Source of the DNA: CAZWRN01 sp964446685 | GTDB taxonomy: Bacteria > Patescibacteriota > Microgenomatia > Daviesbacterales > UBA10151 | Direction of reading: 5' to 3' | Length of the DNA stretch: 64,000 bases | Assembly (NCBI GenBank): GCA_964446685.1 | Contig: CAYUPO010000003.1 | Span: forward strand, 1-64,000 | Shown: one piece after another, positions 17,282 to 25,936 of the stretch | Numbering within the stretch: position 1 is the first letter of the stretch | Layout: the number at the start of each line of letters is the position of its first letter | Position numbers and translations under genes: made by a program | Notes under the pieces: model-generated | The model's input: only the letters and a program-made list of their open reading frames with translations | Database searches by the model: none | What the model was told of the DNA's origin: nothing

Positions 17282-17945
17282 TGCAACCATAATTTATTAC
17301 ACATCCAACAAAGAAGACCCTGAATTTGAAAAAAGAGTTCAGGAAAACCTGCTTAAAGTCAGCGGCGGTTTACCGATAATAAGTGTTTCTCAAAAGCCGA
17401 TCGATCTGGGAACCAATATCTGTGTTGGTGATGTTGGAGTGTCTGGATTTAATATGTTCAGGCAAGTTCAGATTGCCTGCGAAGCTGCGAAAACTCCTTT
17501 TGTGATATCGGCTGAAGCAGATTGTCTCTATCCCCCTGACTATTTTGAATTTGTCCCCCCAAGGCTGGATGTGCCTTACAGAGATCAAAATCTATTCGTT
17601 ATGCCCGATAAAAGAGATTTTTTCTTCTACAAAAAAGAAGGCGCAACTCACGCTCAGATTGTCGGGCGTGAGTTTTATCTTAAAATTCTCAATAAGCTTT
17701 TTGAAGGAGCCCCAAAGTGGAATATTGAGGAAAAAAATTTTCCAAAAGAACGACATCATAAAGCAGACGTTTTTGATCAAATTGAATATTGGAAAAGTCC
17801 GAATCCGGTCTTTCAGATCAAAACTCACAAAGGAATGCGTTACTATACCCATTCTGATCGGACCCCTATCACCGCCCTGCCCTATTGGGGTGAAGGGAAA
17901 AAAGTCAGAAGAACCTTTTTGTACGGCGTCAAAGAAGATCGATGA
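17274..17945 (+). CDS. GT-A-like protein of a local paralogous family (copy 2 of 3)
   Basis: 223 residues. It shares SVSQKPIDLGTN, FVISAEADCLYPPDYFEF and the C-terminal LPYWGEGKK with the copies at 14746 and 19816. The metal motif reads E-A-D. It overlaps both neighbours (8 nt and 4 nt), so it is co-translated inside the island. Confidence 0.65.
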   Translation: MNDATIIYYTSNKEDPEFEKRVQENLLKVSGGLPIISVSQKPIDLGTNICVGDVGVSGFNMFRQVQIACEAAKTPFVISAEADCLYPPDYFEFVPPRLDVPYRDQNLFVMPDKRDFFFYKKEGATHAQIVGREFYLKILNKLFEGAPKWNIEEKNFPKERHHKADVFDQIEYWKSPNPVFQIKTHKGMRYYTHSDRTPITALPYWGEGKKVRRTFLYGVKEDR

Positions 17946-19015
17946 TTAAATTAAATTTAGGATCAAAATACCGGAAACTACCTGGGTTTGACAATCTGGA
18001 TAAGATGTTTGGCTGGTACTTTCAGGAGGGCTTGCCTCAATATGCAGACCAAAGCGTGGATGGGATTACTATTTCTCATGCTTTAATGTTTTTAAGTCCA
18101 AATGAACTGCGAACTTTTGCCAAGGAGATGAATCGAGTCTTAAAGTTTGGCGGTGTTGTCAGGATCACAGAAGATGATACTGAAAATCCACTTAGCACGA
18201 TGTATAAAACAGGCAACATCAAATCCGGCCCCAGATGCTTGACTGGACCAAAAATGATGCGCTTGGTACTGGAAAGTACAGGCTTTAAAGTTTATGATGT
18301 GGGGAAAGATCAGACTTATTTTGTCGATAAGTCTCTGATCCAGGCTTACCGAGGCGGAGCCCCGGAACGTTTTTTTATGGAAGGTGTCAAACAAAAATCA
18401 GTTTTAATGCAGGCATTGGATATCAAAGGTAGTCCCTATGAGATACCAGACTGCTCGCGGGATGATTTACCCCAGCTGTTTGTTGATTTGGGTTTCAAAG
18501 TTGGGGCAGAAATTGGAGTCTATAAGGGAGAGTTTTCAGAAAAGTTTGCCAAAGCTGGTTTGAAGCTATTTGCAGTGGATCCCTGGCGGATTTACAAAGA
18601 TTATGACAATCCAAGAGGTCAATCCAGACTGGATTTTCAATATGAACACACCAAAAGAGTCTTAGCTCCCTATCCGAAATGTGAGATTGTTCGAAAAACT
18701 TCGATGGAGGCAGCTGAAGATTTTGCAGATGAAAGTTTGGATTTTGTTTATATTGACGGTAATCATGAATTTAGGTATATTGCCGAAGACCTGTTTGAAT
18801 GGACTAAAAAAGTTAAAAAAGGTGGAATTGTGGCTGGACATGATTACTTTTTCAACAAAACAGGCACTGGCGCTCAGATCTGGCATGTGGCTCATGTACT
18901 AAAAGCCTATATCGCCTCTTTTGGGATTCAAAACTGGTACCTGCTAGGAAGAAAAGAGACTGTCCCAGGAGAAAAAAGAGACAAATGGCGAAGTTGGATG
19001 TTCGTAAAAGAATAA
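17942..19015 (+). CDS. Fusion of two methyltransferase domains
   Basis: 357 residues. The N-terminal part (1-125: IKLNLGSKYRKLPGFDNLDK, then LRTFAKEMNRVLKFGGVVRI) resembles SAM-dependent methyltransferases that act on sugar chains. The C-terminal part (about 150-357) begins PYEIPDCSRDDLPQLF and contains GAEIGVYKGEFSEKF, FAVDPW and DFVYIDGNHEFRYIAEDL. That second half is duplicated as the free-standing gene at 19214. The fusion may let two hydroxyls be methylated in turn. Confidence 0.75.
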   Translation: MIKLNLGSKYRKLPGFDNLDKMFGWYFQEGLPQYADQSVDGITISHALMFLSPNELRTFAKEMNRVLKFGGVVRITEDDTENPLSTMYKTGNIKSGPRCLTGPKMMRLVLESTGFKVYDVGKDQTYFVDKSLIQAYRGGAPERFFMEGVKQKSVLMQALDIKGSPYEIPDCSRDDLPQLFVDLGFKVGAEIGVYKGEFSEKFAKAGLKLFAVDPWRIYKDYDNPRGQSRLDFQYEHTKRVLAPYPKCEIVRKTSMEAAEDFADESLDFVYIDGNHEFRYIAEDLFEWTKKVKKGGIVAGHDYFFNKTGTGAQIWHVAHVLKAYIASFGIQNWYLLGRKETVPGEKRDKWRSWMFVKE

Positions 19016-19213
19016 GTCAAAAATCAAAAGTTAAAAGGCAAAAATACAAATAAAAAGTTAGAAGTTTTTTGGTAAGATTTCTATCATTAACTTTTGATTT
19101 TTGATTTGAATATTTGACTTTCGACCTTTGAATTTTGACTTTGTTGTAATTTACTTTTGATTTTTGATTTGAATTTTTGACCCTTGACCTTTGAATTTTG
19201 ACTTTTAAATACT
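19016..19213. repeat. Heptad inverted repeat HR1
   Basis: Left arm of A-rich 7-mers ending in AAAA (GTCAAAA, ATCAAAA, GTTAAAA, GGCAAAA), a short loop, then two consecutive right arms built of T-rich 7-mers (TTTTGAT, TTTGACT, TTTGACC, TTTGAAT). Phase is kept for more than fifteen consecutive units. The right arms complement the left one. Confidence 0.85.
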
Positions 19214-19816
19214 ATGAAACTAATTGATGGAATAAAACAAATCGGAAAACCTTTTGAAATACCTGATAGCACTAGGAATGATTTGCCTCAGCTTTTGAAA
19301 GATTTAGGCTATAAAGAGGGAGCTGAGATTGGAGTTTACCGAGCTGATTACACTAAAAAGTTTTGTGAAGCTGGCCTAAAAATGTTTGCAATTGATCCCT
19401 GGAAGGGCTATATCGGAGCTGGCAGAAGTGAAAAAGTTCAGGAAATGCAGGACTACAACTATGAATGTGCTCAGAAGAATGTTGCCCAATATCCAGACTG
19501 CAAACTGATCCGAAAGAGCTCAATGGAGGCTTTAGAAGATTTTAGAAAAGAATCTTTAGATTTTGTTTATATCGATGGAGATCATCGTTTTCCTTTTATA
19601 GCTGAAGATATTTATTTTTGGTATGACAAAGTCAAAAAAGGTGGAGTTATTGCTGGAGATGATTATTTTTGTACCAGCCCTGAGGCTAATAATGTTCAGT
19701 GTCATGTCGAACCGGTAGTTGATGCATTTGTCGACACAAAACGGATTCCCAATTTTTTTGTCATCGGTCGGAAAGATAAAAAACCTAGTTGGGTGATTTT
19801 TAAGCCAAATGAATAA
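19214..19816 (+). CDS. Class I SAM-dependent methyltransferase, duplicate of neighbour domain
   Basis: 200 residues. PFEIPDSTRNDLPQLLKDLG, GAEIGVYRADYTKKF, FAIDPWKGY and LDFVYIDGDHRFPFIAEDI align with the C-terminal half of the protein encoded at 17942. The two arose by duplication; the DNA between them is a heptad inverted repeat. Its stop codon shares a base with the next start (TAATG). Confidence 0.75.
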   Translation: MKLIDGIKQIGKPFEIPDSTRNDLPQLLKDLGYKEGAEIGVYRADYTKKFCEAGLKMFAIDPWKGYIGAGRSEKVQEMQDYNYECAQKNVAQYPDCKLIRKSSMEALEDFRKESLDFVYIDGDHRFPFIAEDIYFWYDKVKKGGVIAGDDYFCTSPEANNVQCHVEPVVDAFVDTKRIPNFFVIGRKDKKPSWVIFKPNE

Positions 19817-20532
19817 TGACCAAGGGTATTATTTACTATACTGACAATCAACTTAGAGAACCTATTTTTTCGATTGTCCAAGAGTTGATATCTCTTTCTG
19901 GATTGCCCATTACCAGTGTTTCCCTACTTCCCCTAGACTTTGGAGACAACTTTGTTTTGTCACTCAAACCGGGTTATATCACTATGATCAAGCAAATTAT
20001 CAAAGCTTTAGAGCAGTCCAAAGCAGATCTAGTATATTTTTGTGAACATGATGTTTTATATCCCCCATCCCATTTTGATTTTACTCCCAAAAAAGACAAT
20101 ATTTTTTATTACAATGACCATGTTTGGCGATGGAAATATCCTGATGACTATCTGATCTCATATGAACGTTTAATCTCATTGTCCGGACTCTCGGTCAATC
20201 GTAAATATGCTCTGGAGCATTATAAAAAAAGGTTGCAAAAAATCCAGCAGTTAGAGCTAGAAACTGAAGGAAAAAGAGAACCCACTTGGGCTAGAAAATG
20301 GGGTTATGAGCCTGGAACCAAAAAAATCAAACGTGGTGGATTTTCAGATGATGATTTTGAAACCTGGACTTCTAAAGAGCCGCTGATTGATATCCGGCAT
20401 GGCAAAACTTTTTCTTCAACCAAGGTAACTTTAGACAGTTTTATCCATCAACCGGAAAACTGGACAGAACTCACCCTTGACAAAATACCCTTCTGGGATT
20501 TAAAAGGAGTAATAAAAGAAGTCAAAGGTTAA
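19816..20532 (+). CDS. GT-A-like protein of a local paralogous family (copy 3 of 3)
   Basis: 238 residues. SVSLLPLDFGDNF, LVYFCEHDVLYPPSHFDF and IPFWDLKG align with the copies at 14746 and 17274; the metal motif is E-H-D. It has extra residues in the C-terminal third. Last gene of the tightly packed part of the island. Confidence 0.65.
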   Translation: MTKGIIYYTDNQLREPIFSIVQELISLSGLPITSVSLLPLDFGDNFVLSLKPGYITMIKQIIKALEQSKADLVYFCEHDVLYPPSHFDFTPKKDNIFYYNDHVWRWKYPDDYLISYERLISLSGLSVNRKYALEHYKKRLQKIQQLELETEGKREPTWARKWGYEPGTKKIKRGGFSDDDFETWTSKEPLIDIRHGKTFSSTKVTLDSFIHQPENWTELTLDKIPFWDLKGVIKEVKG

Positions 20533-20650
20533 AGGTCAAAGGTCAAAAATGCAAGTTAAAAATTAAAAGTTTGGGGAAGAAATCACAACAAGAACTTTTT
20601 ACTTTTTATTTGTACCTTTGATTTTTAACCTTTGACTTTTGATTTTTTTA
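20533..20650. repeat. Heptad inverted repeat HR2 (left flank of the IVP-family gene)
   Basis: AAAGGTC-type 7-mers on the left and TTTGACT/TTTGATT-type 7-mers on the right, around a loop containing GGGGAAGAAATCAC. The part 20565-20648 is almost identical to 21061-21143. Confidence 0.85.
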
Positions 20651-20653
20651 AGT

Positions 20654-21010
20654 ATGGAAAACAAAGATTACCTAAGAAATAGAGCATACAAATTTAGTTT
20701 GGCTTTAATTAACTTGATAGATACTTTACCAAATAAACGAGTCTGTTGGGTGATTGGTGATCAACTACTCAGATCAGGTATGTCTATTGGTGCTAATTTA
20801 ATCGAAGGTAAGGCTGCTAGTTCTAGACTGGAGTATAAGAAATTTTTTGAAATTGCGTTAAAATCGGCCAATGAAACCAAATATTGGCTCCATCTTTTGA
20901 AAGATTCTCAATTTGGAGATAACGCAGACATTGAAAAACTTTTGTCAGAAGCCACGGAGATCTCAAATATGATAGCATCAGGTGTTATTAAGCTAAAAAG
21001 CAGGCTATAA
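20654..21010 (+). CDS. Four-helix-bundle protein (23S rRNA intervening-sequence protein family)
   Basis: 118 residues from the ATG at 20654. The sequence FSLALINLIDTLPNKRVCWV, QLLRSGMSIGANLIEG, SRLEYKKFFEIALKSANETKYWL and SEATEISNMIASGVIKL gives the four helices of the IVP/TIGR02436 family. This family was first seen encoded in 23S rRNA intervening sequences of Leptospira and relatives and is related in fold to Avd of diversity-generating retroelements. Its biochemical role is unknown. Here it is outside the rRNA gene and flanked by near-identical heptad inverted repeats. Confidence 0.88.
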   Translation: MENKDYLRNRAYKFSLALINLIDTLPNKRVCWVIGDQLLRSGMSIGANLIEGKAASSRLEYKKFFEIALKSANETKYWLHLLKDSQFGDNADIEKLLSEATEISNMIASGVIKLKSRL

Positions 21011-21011
21011 T

Positions 21012-21150
21012 AAAAACTTAAAGGTTAGAAGGCAAAGGTCAAAAATACAAATCAAAAATCAAAAGTTTGGGGTAGAAATCACAACAAGAACTTTTTACTT
21101 TTTATTTGTACCTTTGACTTTTAACTTTTGACTTTTGATTTTTATATATT
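21012..21150. repeat. Heptad inverted repeat HR3 (right flank of the IVP-family gene)
   Basis: Same design as HR2, with loop GGGGTAGAAATCAC. Positions 21061-21143 differ from 20565-20648 at about three positions, so the IVP-family gene sits between direct copies of the element. Confidence 0.85.
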
Positions 21151-23160
21151 ATGAAAGCTAAAGATTTATCAATTTTAATTCCGGCTCGCAATGAGATGTT
21201 TTTGACTCAGACAATAGAGGATATTTTGTCTAAAATCGAAGCTGATACTGAGATTATTGCTGTTTTGGATGGGCAATGGGCAGATCCCCCAATCCCACAA
21301 AACGACCGGGTAAATGTGATCTATGTTCCCAAAAGTATTGGTCAGAGAGCTGCAACCAATCTGGCTTGTCGTCTTTCTAAAGCTAAATATGTCATGAAAT
21401 GTGACGCCCACTGCTCTTTTGACCAAGGATTTGACCGGAAAATGATCGAAGCTTTCCAAAAAGTTGGCGACAATGTCACTATGGTGCCTATCATGCGCAA
21501 CTTGTGGGCCTTTGACTGGAAATGTTATCACTGCGGTTGGAAAAAATATCAAGGCCCAACTCCTGTAAAATGTGACCAATGCGGAAAAGACGATCGTTTA
21601 AAAAGAAAAATAGTCTGGGTGGCCAAACACAATCCACAAAGTACTTCTTATTGTTTTGATGCTACACCCCATTTTCAGTATTTTGAAGATTGGAAACACC
21701 GACCTGCCTATCAGGAAGATAAAAAAAATATCGGACTGACAGAAACAATGTCTCTTCAAGGCTCGTGCTGGATGCTGACTCGGGAGAAATACTGGGATTT
21801 AAATATTAGCGATGAAAGATTTGGTAGCTGGGGATCTCAAGGTATTGAGGTAGCTGCCAAAACTTGGCTGTCAGGCGGACGGGTGCTGGTCAATCACCAG
21901 ACTTGGTATGCTCATATGTTCCGAACTCAAGGTGGTGATTTTGGCTTCCCTTATCCTATTTCAGGTAGGGATCAGGAGAAAGCCAAGTCGTTTGCCAGAG
22001 AGCTATTTTTTAATAATAAGTGGGATAAACAAATCTATCCTTTAAGCTGGCTGGTAGAAAAGTTTTGGCCTGTCAGAGGCTGGACAGAAGAGGATCTAGC
22101 TCATCTAAAGCAAAATAACTTCAACTTTCATGGCTTAAATGCTTCTAACACCGCCGAAGCCGAGCCCGCGGAGGAAGATATGGCTCCTGTCGAACTGAAT
22201 ACAAAAATTGTTCAAGATTCAAGTATCCACTCTCCTCTGACGGCCCAACAGATAGACAACAGTCTGGCGATCAGCCATCAATCTGAAAAAACTGAGCTGA
22301 GTATTTCCGAAGCGCCTGCTCTTACTGAGACAGTCGATATTGTCAAAGAGGAAGTGGCTACTCCAGCTCGTAAGCGTGGTCGGCCAAGAAAAGAATTCAA
22401 AGGGGTCACAATCATTGGCTATGGCTGGGTTGGTAAATCTGTTCACAAACTTTTTCCTGATGCCTATGTCTATGATCCACCCAAGATTGGTCACAAAAGT
22501 CGGGCCAAAGAAGGTGATGTGGCATTTATCTGTGTGCCTACTCCCGCTATTGGTGAAGGTAAGCTCGATATTAGCATCGTTGAAGAGTGTGTAGCCTGGT
22601 GTGAGAGCTCGCTGATAGTCATCCGATCAACAGTCAATCCAGGAACTGCTGATTATTTGGCACAGAAGTATCAAAAAAATATTGTTATTCAGCCTGAATA
22701 TCTTGGTGAAACAGCCCAACACCCTCTTTTTGACGAAAAAAATATCCCTTTTTTGATACTTGGTGGTAGTCCAAAAGACCGCCGGGTTTTGATCGACCTT
22801 TATGCTTCGGTTTACAATGCTAATATCAAAATCAGGCAGGTCACATCATATGAAGCTGAAGTGATCAAACTTACTGAAAATAGAGCGATTGCTTTTAAAG
22901 TTGCCCAGTGCCAAGAACTTTATGACGTCTGTGAGAAAGCTGGGATCGACTATTACACTATCAGAGACGCAGTTTATGGCGATGATCCCCGTTTCAATCT
23001 CTGGTGGACACTGGTATTTCCCAAAAAGCGCGGATTTAACTCCAAATGTATTCCCAAAGATATCTATGCTTGGTGTGCCTGGGCTGAGAGTCTCGGGTAT
23101 GACCCCAAAATCACTCGAAATATTCTCGAAGTAAATAAGAAATATCTAGAGGAAGGCTAA
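21151..23160 (+). CDS. Glycosyltransferase 2 fused to a UDP-glucose/GDP-mannose dehydrogenase-like domain
   Basis: 669 residues. Residues 1-310 are a GT2 domain (LSILIPARNEMFLTQTIEDI; KCDAHCSFDQGFD as the metal region; LQGSCWMLT). A four-Cys zinc ribbon (Cys 125, 128, 141, 144) is inserted. A disordered linker follows, carrying KRGRPRK (about 407-413), an AT-hook-like motif. Residues 415-669 are a dehydrogenase: VTIIGYGWVGKS for NAD, IRSTVNPGT, and FNSKCIPKD with the catalytic Cys near 633. The usual C-terminal UDP-binding domain is missing. It would couple sugar-acid formation to transfer, or the dehydrogenase part may be regulatory. Confidence 0.8.
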   Translation: MKAKDLSILIPARNEMFLTQTIEDILSKIEADTEIIAVLDGQWADPPIPQNDRVNVIYVPKSIGQRAATNLACRLSKAKYVMKCDAHCSFDQGFDRKMIEAFQKVGDNVTMVPIMRNLWAFDWKCYHCGWKKYQGPTPVKCDQCGKDDRLKRKIVWVAKHNPQSTSYCFDATPHFQYFEDWKHRPAYQEDKKNIGLTETMSLQGSCWMLTREKYWDLNISDERFGSWGSQGIEVAAKTWLSGGRVLVNHQTWYAHMFRTQGGDFGFPYPISGRDQEKAKSFARELFFNNKWDKQIYPLSWLVEKFWPVRGWTEEDLAHLKQNNFNFHGLNASNTAEAEPAEEDMAPVELNTKIVQDSSIHSPLTAQQIDNSLAISHQSEKTELSISEAPALTETVDIVKEEVATPARKRGRPRKEFKGVTIIGYGWVGKSVHKLFPDAYVYDPPKIGHKSRAKEGDVAFICVPTPAIGEGKLDISIVEECVAWCESSLIVIRSTVNPGTADYLAQKYQKNIVIQPEYLGETAQHPLFDEKNIPFLILGGSPKDRRVLIDLYASVYNANIKIRQVTSYEAEVIKLTENRAIAFKVAQCQELYDVCEKAGIDYYTIRDAVYGDDPRFNLWWTLVFPKKRGFNSKCIPKDIYAWCAWAESLGYDPKITRNILEVNKKYLEEG

Positions 23161-23258
23161 TGAATTTCTTTTCTTCGAATAAAGATTGGATCAATCCTGA
23201 AAAATGATTGCAAAATTGGCCATTTTAGTATTTAATAAACATATACTAGACTTTTTTT

Positions 23259-23450
23259 ATGTTTGATATTTTAAAAAACATCGGTCCATCTGAACTCATT
23301 ATTATTTTACTTATCTTAGTAGTAATCTTTGGTACCAAAAATATCTCTGATCTAGCCAAAAGAGGCGGAGAGACTTACAAAGAGGTCAAGAAGATCAAAA
23401 AAGAGATTATAGAAGTGACTGAAGGTGACAATAATAATAACAATAGCTAG
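23259..23450 (+). CDS. tatA: TatA/E-family twin-arginine translocase subunit
   Basis: 63 residues. IGPSELIIILLILVVIFG forms the short membrane helix, followed by the amphipathic helix KNISDLAKRGGETYKEVKKI, the standard TatA layout. It is remote from the tatA-tatA-tatC cluster at 34491. It opens the tail-fibre-like gene set. A TATACT sits 11 nt before the ATG. Confidence 0.88.
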   Translation: MFDILKNIGPSELIIILLILVVIFGTKNISDLAKRGGETYKEVKKIKKEIIEVTEGDNNNNNS

Positions 23451-23495
23451 TCTATCAGCTACTGAATCAACTCTGGAAAAATCTAGCTAACCCTT

Positions 23496-23501
23496 TATAA
23501 T
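23496..23501 (+). promoter_or_regulatory. Leaderless-type -10 box of the tail-fibre-like gene
   Basis: TATAAT at 23496-23501; the ATG at 23511 follows after 9 nt. The -35 region (CTGGAA at 23473-23478) is weak. Confidence 0.6.
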
Positions 23502-23510
23502 GATCAATGT

Positions 23511-24635
23511 ATGGCTTTTGACGCACACAAAAATTTTGCCTATTCAACCCTAGCTAATTCCCCCGGCACAGGCGGAACTTCCATAGACGTCCAAACAGGC
23601 GATGGGGCTCTTTTCCCCACTCCTCCATTTAATGCCACAGTCTGGCCTGCCGGAGAGCAGCCCTCTATCACGAATGCAGAGATCGTCCGAGTTGACAGTA
23701 TATCTACTGATACTTTCACAGTTACTAGAAATACCTCAACAGAGACTGTCACTGGCATCAATAGAAACATGACTGCAGGAGACCAGATAGCAGCTACTAT
23801 TACAGCCAAGACTCTAACAGACATTGAAGCCAACTATGGCAACAGCTGGGCACCCTTTTTAATGCAGACTGGTACTGGTGTTCAGTCTCTTGCCTCATCC
23901 AACCAGACCAACAACTCCCGTACCGGCTCGCTGCTATTTTTTCCGATGACCCTTCAGGCTCCGGTGAAATTTAATCAGTTGTTGCTTGGCGACCAACTAT
24001 CATATGTAACCAGTAATCAGGGTGCCACAATGCAGGCAACATACGTCTCAAAGTTTGGCATCTATTACCGGGCAAATGCCACTCTATATAGCCTGATTTC
24101 TTCAAATTCATTTTCCATAGGCATCACAGACCAGAGTGTGAGCCTGAGTATGAATTTTCCGACCACCACGCATACCACAGGCTACGGCTATGGCAGCTTA
24201 GGCGGCACTGGACTCACTGCAACTGCTCAACGGGCCTCTTTTCTAGATGGGACTCGAGCAGTCGGACTGCAATTTGGCGGCGAAGTTTCCCTGAGCGGTG
24301 CTCGATATTGGGTCGGCTTGCTGCACTATAAATATAGTACCAGTGGATTATCTACACATGGATTTAGTAATGTCGGAGTGGTAGGCCAGGTTATAAATCC
24401 CTGGAATATGCCTGGTTCTGTTAGCGGTCCTCCTCAGATCGGCCGGGCTCCTGCTGAGTTTGCTAACTTGGCATTCACAGATACTGCCTGGTATGGCCGT
24501 CATATCATTGGCTTCATAACCAATACCGCCCGCAATGATTACGCCGGAACGGCTCTCCCGCCGAGAGTTTCTTTGAACGAATTTGCAGCAGCTACAAATA
24601 GCATTTTACCAAATGTTACTTTGGTTTCAACATAG
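23511..24635 (+). CDS. Tail-fibre-like surface protein, paralogue 1 of 3
   Basis: 374 residues, no signal peptide. Residues 1-105 form a conserved module (HKNFAYST, PPFNATVWPAGEQP, TNAEIVRVDSISTDTFTVTR, GDQIAATITAKTLTD). The remaining 260 residues are Ser/Thr/Gly-rich beta sequence with THTTGYGYG, GFSNVGVVGQ and WYGRHIIGF. The N-terminal module resembles phage baseplate or tail-fibre proteins, but no other phage genes are here. The three paralogues are separated by heptad inverted repeats. Confidence 0.7.
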   Translation: MAFDAHKNFAYSTLANSPGTGGTSIDVQTGDGALFPTPPFNATVWPAGEQPSITNAEIVRVDSISTDTFTVTRNTSTETVTGINRNMTAGDQIAATITAKTLTDIEANYGNSWAPFLMQTGTGVQSLASSNQTNNSRTGSLLFFPMTLQAPVKFNQLLLGDQLSYVTSNQGATMQATYVSKFGIYYRANATLYSLISSNSFSIGITDQSVSLSMNFPTTTHTTGYGYGSLGGTGLTATAQRASFLDGTRAVGLQFGGEVSLSGARYWVGLLHYKYSTSGLSTHGFSNVGVVGQVINPWNMPGSVSGPPQIGRAPAEFANLAFTDTAWYGRHIIGFITNTARNDYAGTALPPRVSLNEFAAATNSILPNVTLVST

Positions 24636-24639
24636 AAAA

Positions 24640-24738
24640 GGAGAAAAAATAGTAACAAGTCGCAAGAATCTAGAGTCAAGGAAAAATACCCTTGAATATC
24701 CCCTAGACTCTTGACTCTTGTCACTAGTTACTAACAAC
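24640..24738. repeat. Heptad inverted repeat HR4
   Basis: Left 7-mers begin AG (AGTAACA, AGTCGCA, AGAATCT, AGAGTCA); right arm carries the complementary CTCTTGA, CTCTTGT, CACTAGT, TACTAAC. Loop starts GGAAAAAT. It sits between two tail-fibre-like paralogues. Confidence 0.85.
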
Positions 24739-25854
24739 ATGGCTGACGCACACAAAAATTTTGCTTATTCTACAGTAGCTACAGCACCCGTACCTTCCAG
24801 GTACGGTACTTCTCTGGTGGTGGCAAGCGGAGAAGGAGCCCGCTTTCCTGATCCCCCTTTTAATGCTACAGTCTGGCCGGCTGGCACTCAGCCTACCAGT
24901 ACCAATGCGGAGATTGTCAGAGTCACCGCTGTCTCAACCGATACTTTTACGATTGAACGGGCCCAAACCGATAGCTATTCTAGAAATATTTTGGTGGGTG
25001 ACCAGATCAGTGCGGCTCTGACAGCCAAGGTGATGACAGATGCTGAAAATGTGGCCCAGACTTGGTCACCTTTTGTGCTAGCCTCAGCCACTGCCGCTGG
25101 TGCTTTTCAGACTCTATATTCCAACTATACCAATCAGACTGGGACCGGTTCTCTGGTGGTATTTCCAGTTACAGTCCAGAAAAATGCCGAGTTTAATATG
25201 ATCTTTATGGTCAATTCATTGTCTTTTGTGACATCCAATCAAACCAATACCATCAGGGCTACACACGTTTCAAAATTTGGTTTTTATAGTCTAAACGGTA
25301 ATACCCTCAGTATGATGGCAAGTGGCTCTTTTTCTTTGGCATTCACCAACCAAAGCGTCAGTATGACCTTTCTCCATCCCAATACCACACATACCACAGG
25401 TTATGGTTATGACAATTTGACTATTACTGGGACAGCTGAAATATCATCATTTATCTCAGGAACCAGAGGAGTTGCTATGCAGTTTGGCAAAAATTTTCAT
25501 ATCGATAATGGCCAATATTGGATTGCACTTTTGAATTTGAGAAGTACCGCCGGCTCCTCTACTTTTGGTTTTAGTAATGTTGGTGTGGCCGGACAAATCA
25601 TGAATCCGGTCAATATGCCAGGATCAGTCAGCGGATACAATCCTCTTGGATATGCAGCTTCTGCCTGGACTGCTTCCAACTCCAATTCCACTCGCTGGTG
25701 GGGCAGACATATCGGTGGTGTGATGTCTGCAACATCTATCACCAATCATGCCGGTACAGCAATCCCTCCCGCCATTACTTTAAGTGCAATTGGCGGTGTC
25801 GCCGCAAGTTATACTCTTTCTGTCTTACCATCTGTGACATTTGTTTCAACATAA
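24739..25854 (+). CDS. Tail-fibre-like surface protein, paralogue 2 of 3
   Basis: 371 residues from the ATG at 24739 (MADAHKNFAYSTVA). An earlier in-frame TTG lies inside the inverted repeat and is rejected. All modules of the first paralogue are present: PPFNATVWPAGTQP, TNAEIVRV, FTIERAQ, GDQISAALTAK, HTTGYGYDN, FGFSNVGVAGQ, RWWGRHIGG. The C-terminus is more like that of paralogue 3 (TSITNHAGTAIPPAITLSA). Confidence 0.7.
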   Translation: MADAHKNFAYSTVATAPVPSRYGTSLVVASGEGARFPDPPFNATVWPAGTQPTSTNAEIVRVTAVSTDTFTIERAQTDSYSRNILVGDQISAALTAKVMTDAENVAQTWSPFVLASATAAGAFQTLYSNYTNQTGTGSLVVFPVTVQKNAEFNMIFMVNSLSFVTSNQTNTIRATHVSKFGFYSLNGNTLSMMASGSFSLAFTNQSVSMTFLHPNTTHTTGYGYDNLTITGTAEISSFISGTRGVAMQFGKNFHIDNGQYWIALLNLRSTAGSSTFGFSNVGVAGQIMNPVNMPGSVSGYNPLGYAASAWTASNSNSTRWWGRHIGGVMSATSITNHAGTAIPPAITLSAIGGVAASYTLSVLPSVTFVST

Positions 25855-25856
25855 AA

Positions 25857-25936
25857 AAGGAGATACTAGTCGCAAGTGACTAGAGTCTAGGAAAAAACAT
25901 TCTTGACTCTAGACTCTAGCAACTAGTCACTAAAAA
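25857..25936. repeat. Heptad inverted repeat HR5
   Basis: AGTCGCA, AGTGACT, AGAGTCT on the left; TTGACTC, TAGACTC, TAGCAAC, TAGTCAC on the right; loop GGAAAAAAC. It shares words with HR4, so these two are the closest pair after HR2/HR3. Confidence 0.85.

Noticed and set aside
20654..21010. Accessory (Avd) gene of a diversity-generating retroelement
   Set aside because: The fold family is related to Avd, but no reverse transcriptase, template repeat or variable repeat is visible nearby.
19016..21150. CRISPR array or minisatellite interpretation of the heptad repeats
   Set aside because: Units are 7 nt without spacers, the words drift within each arm, and arms are inverted.
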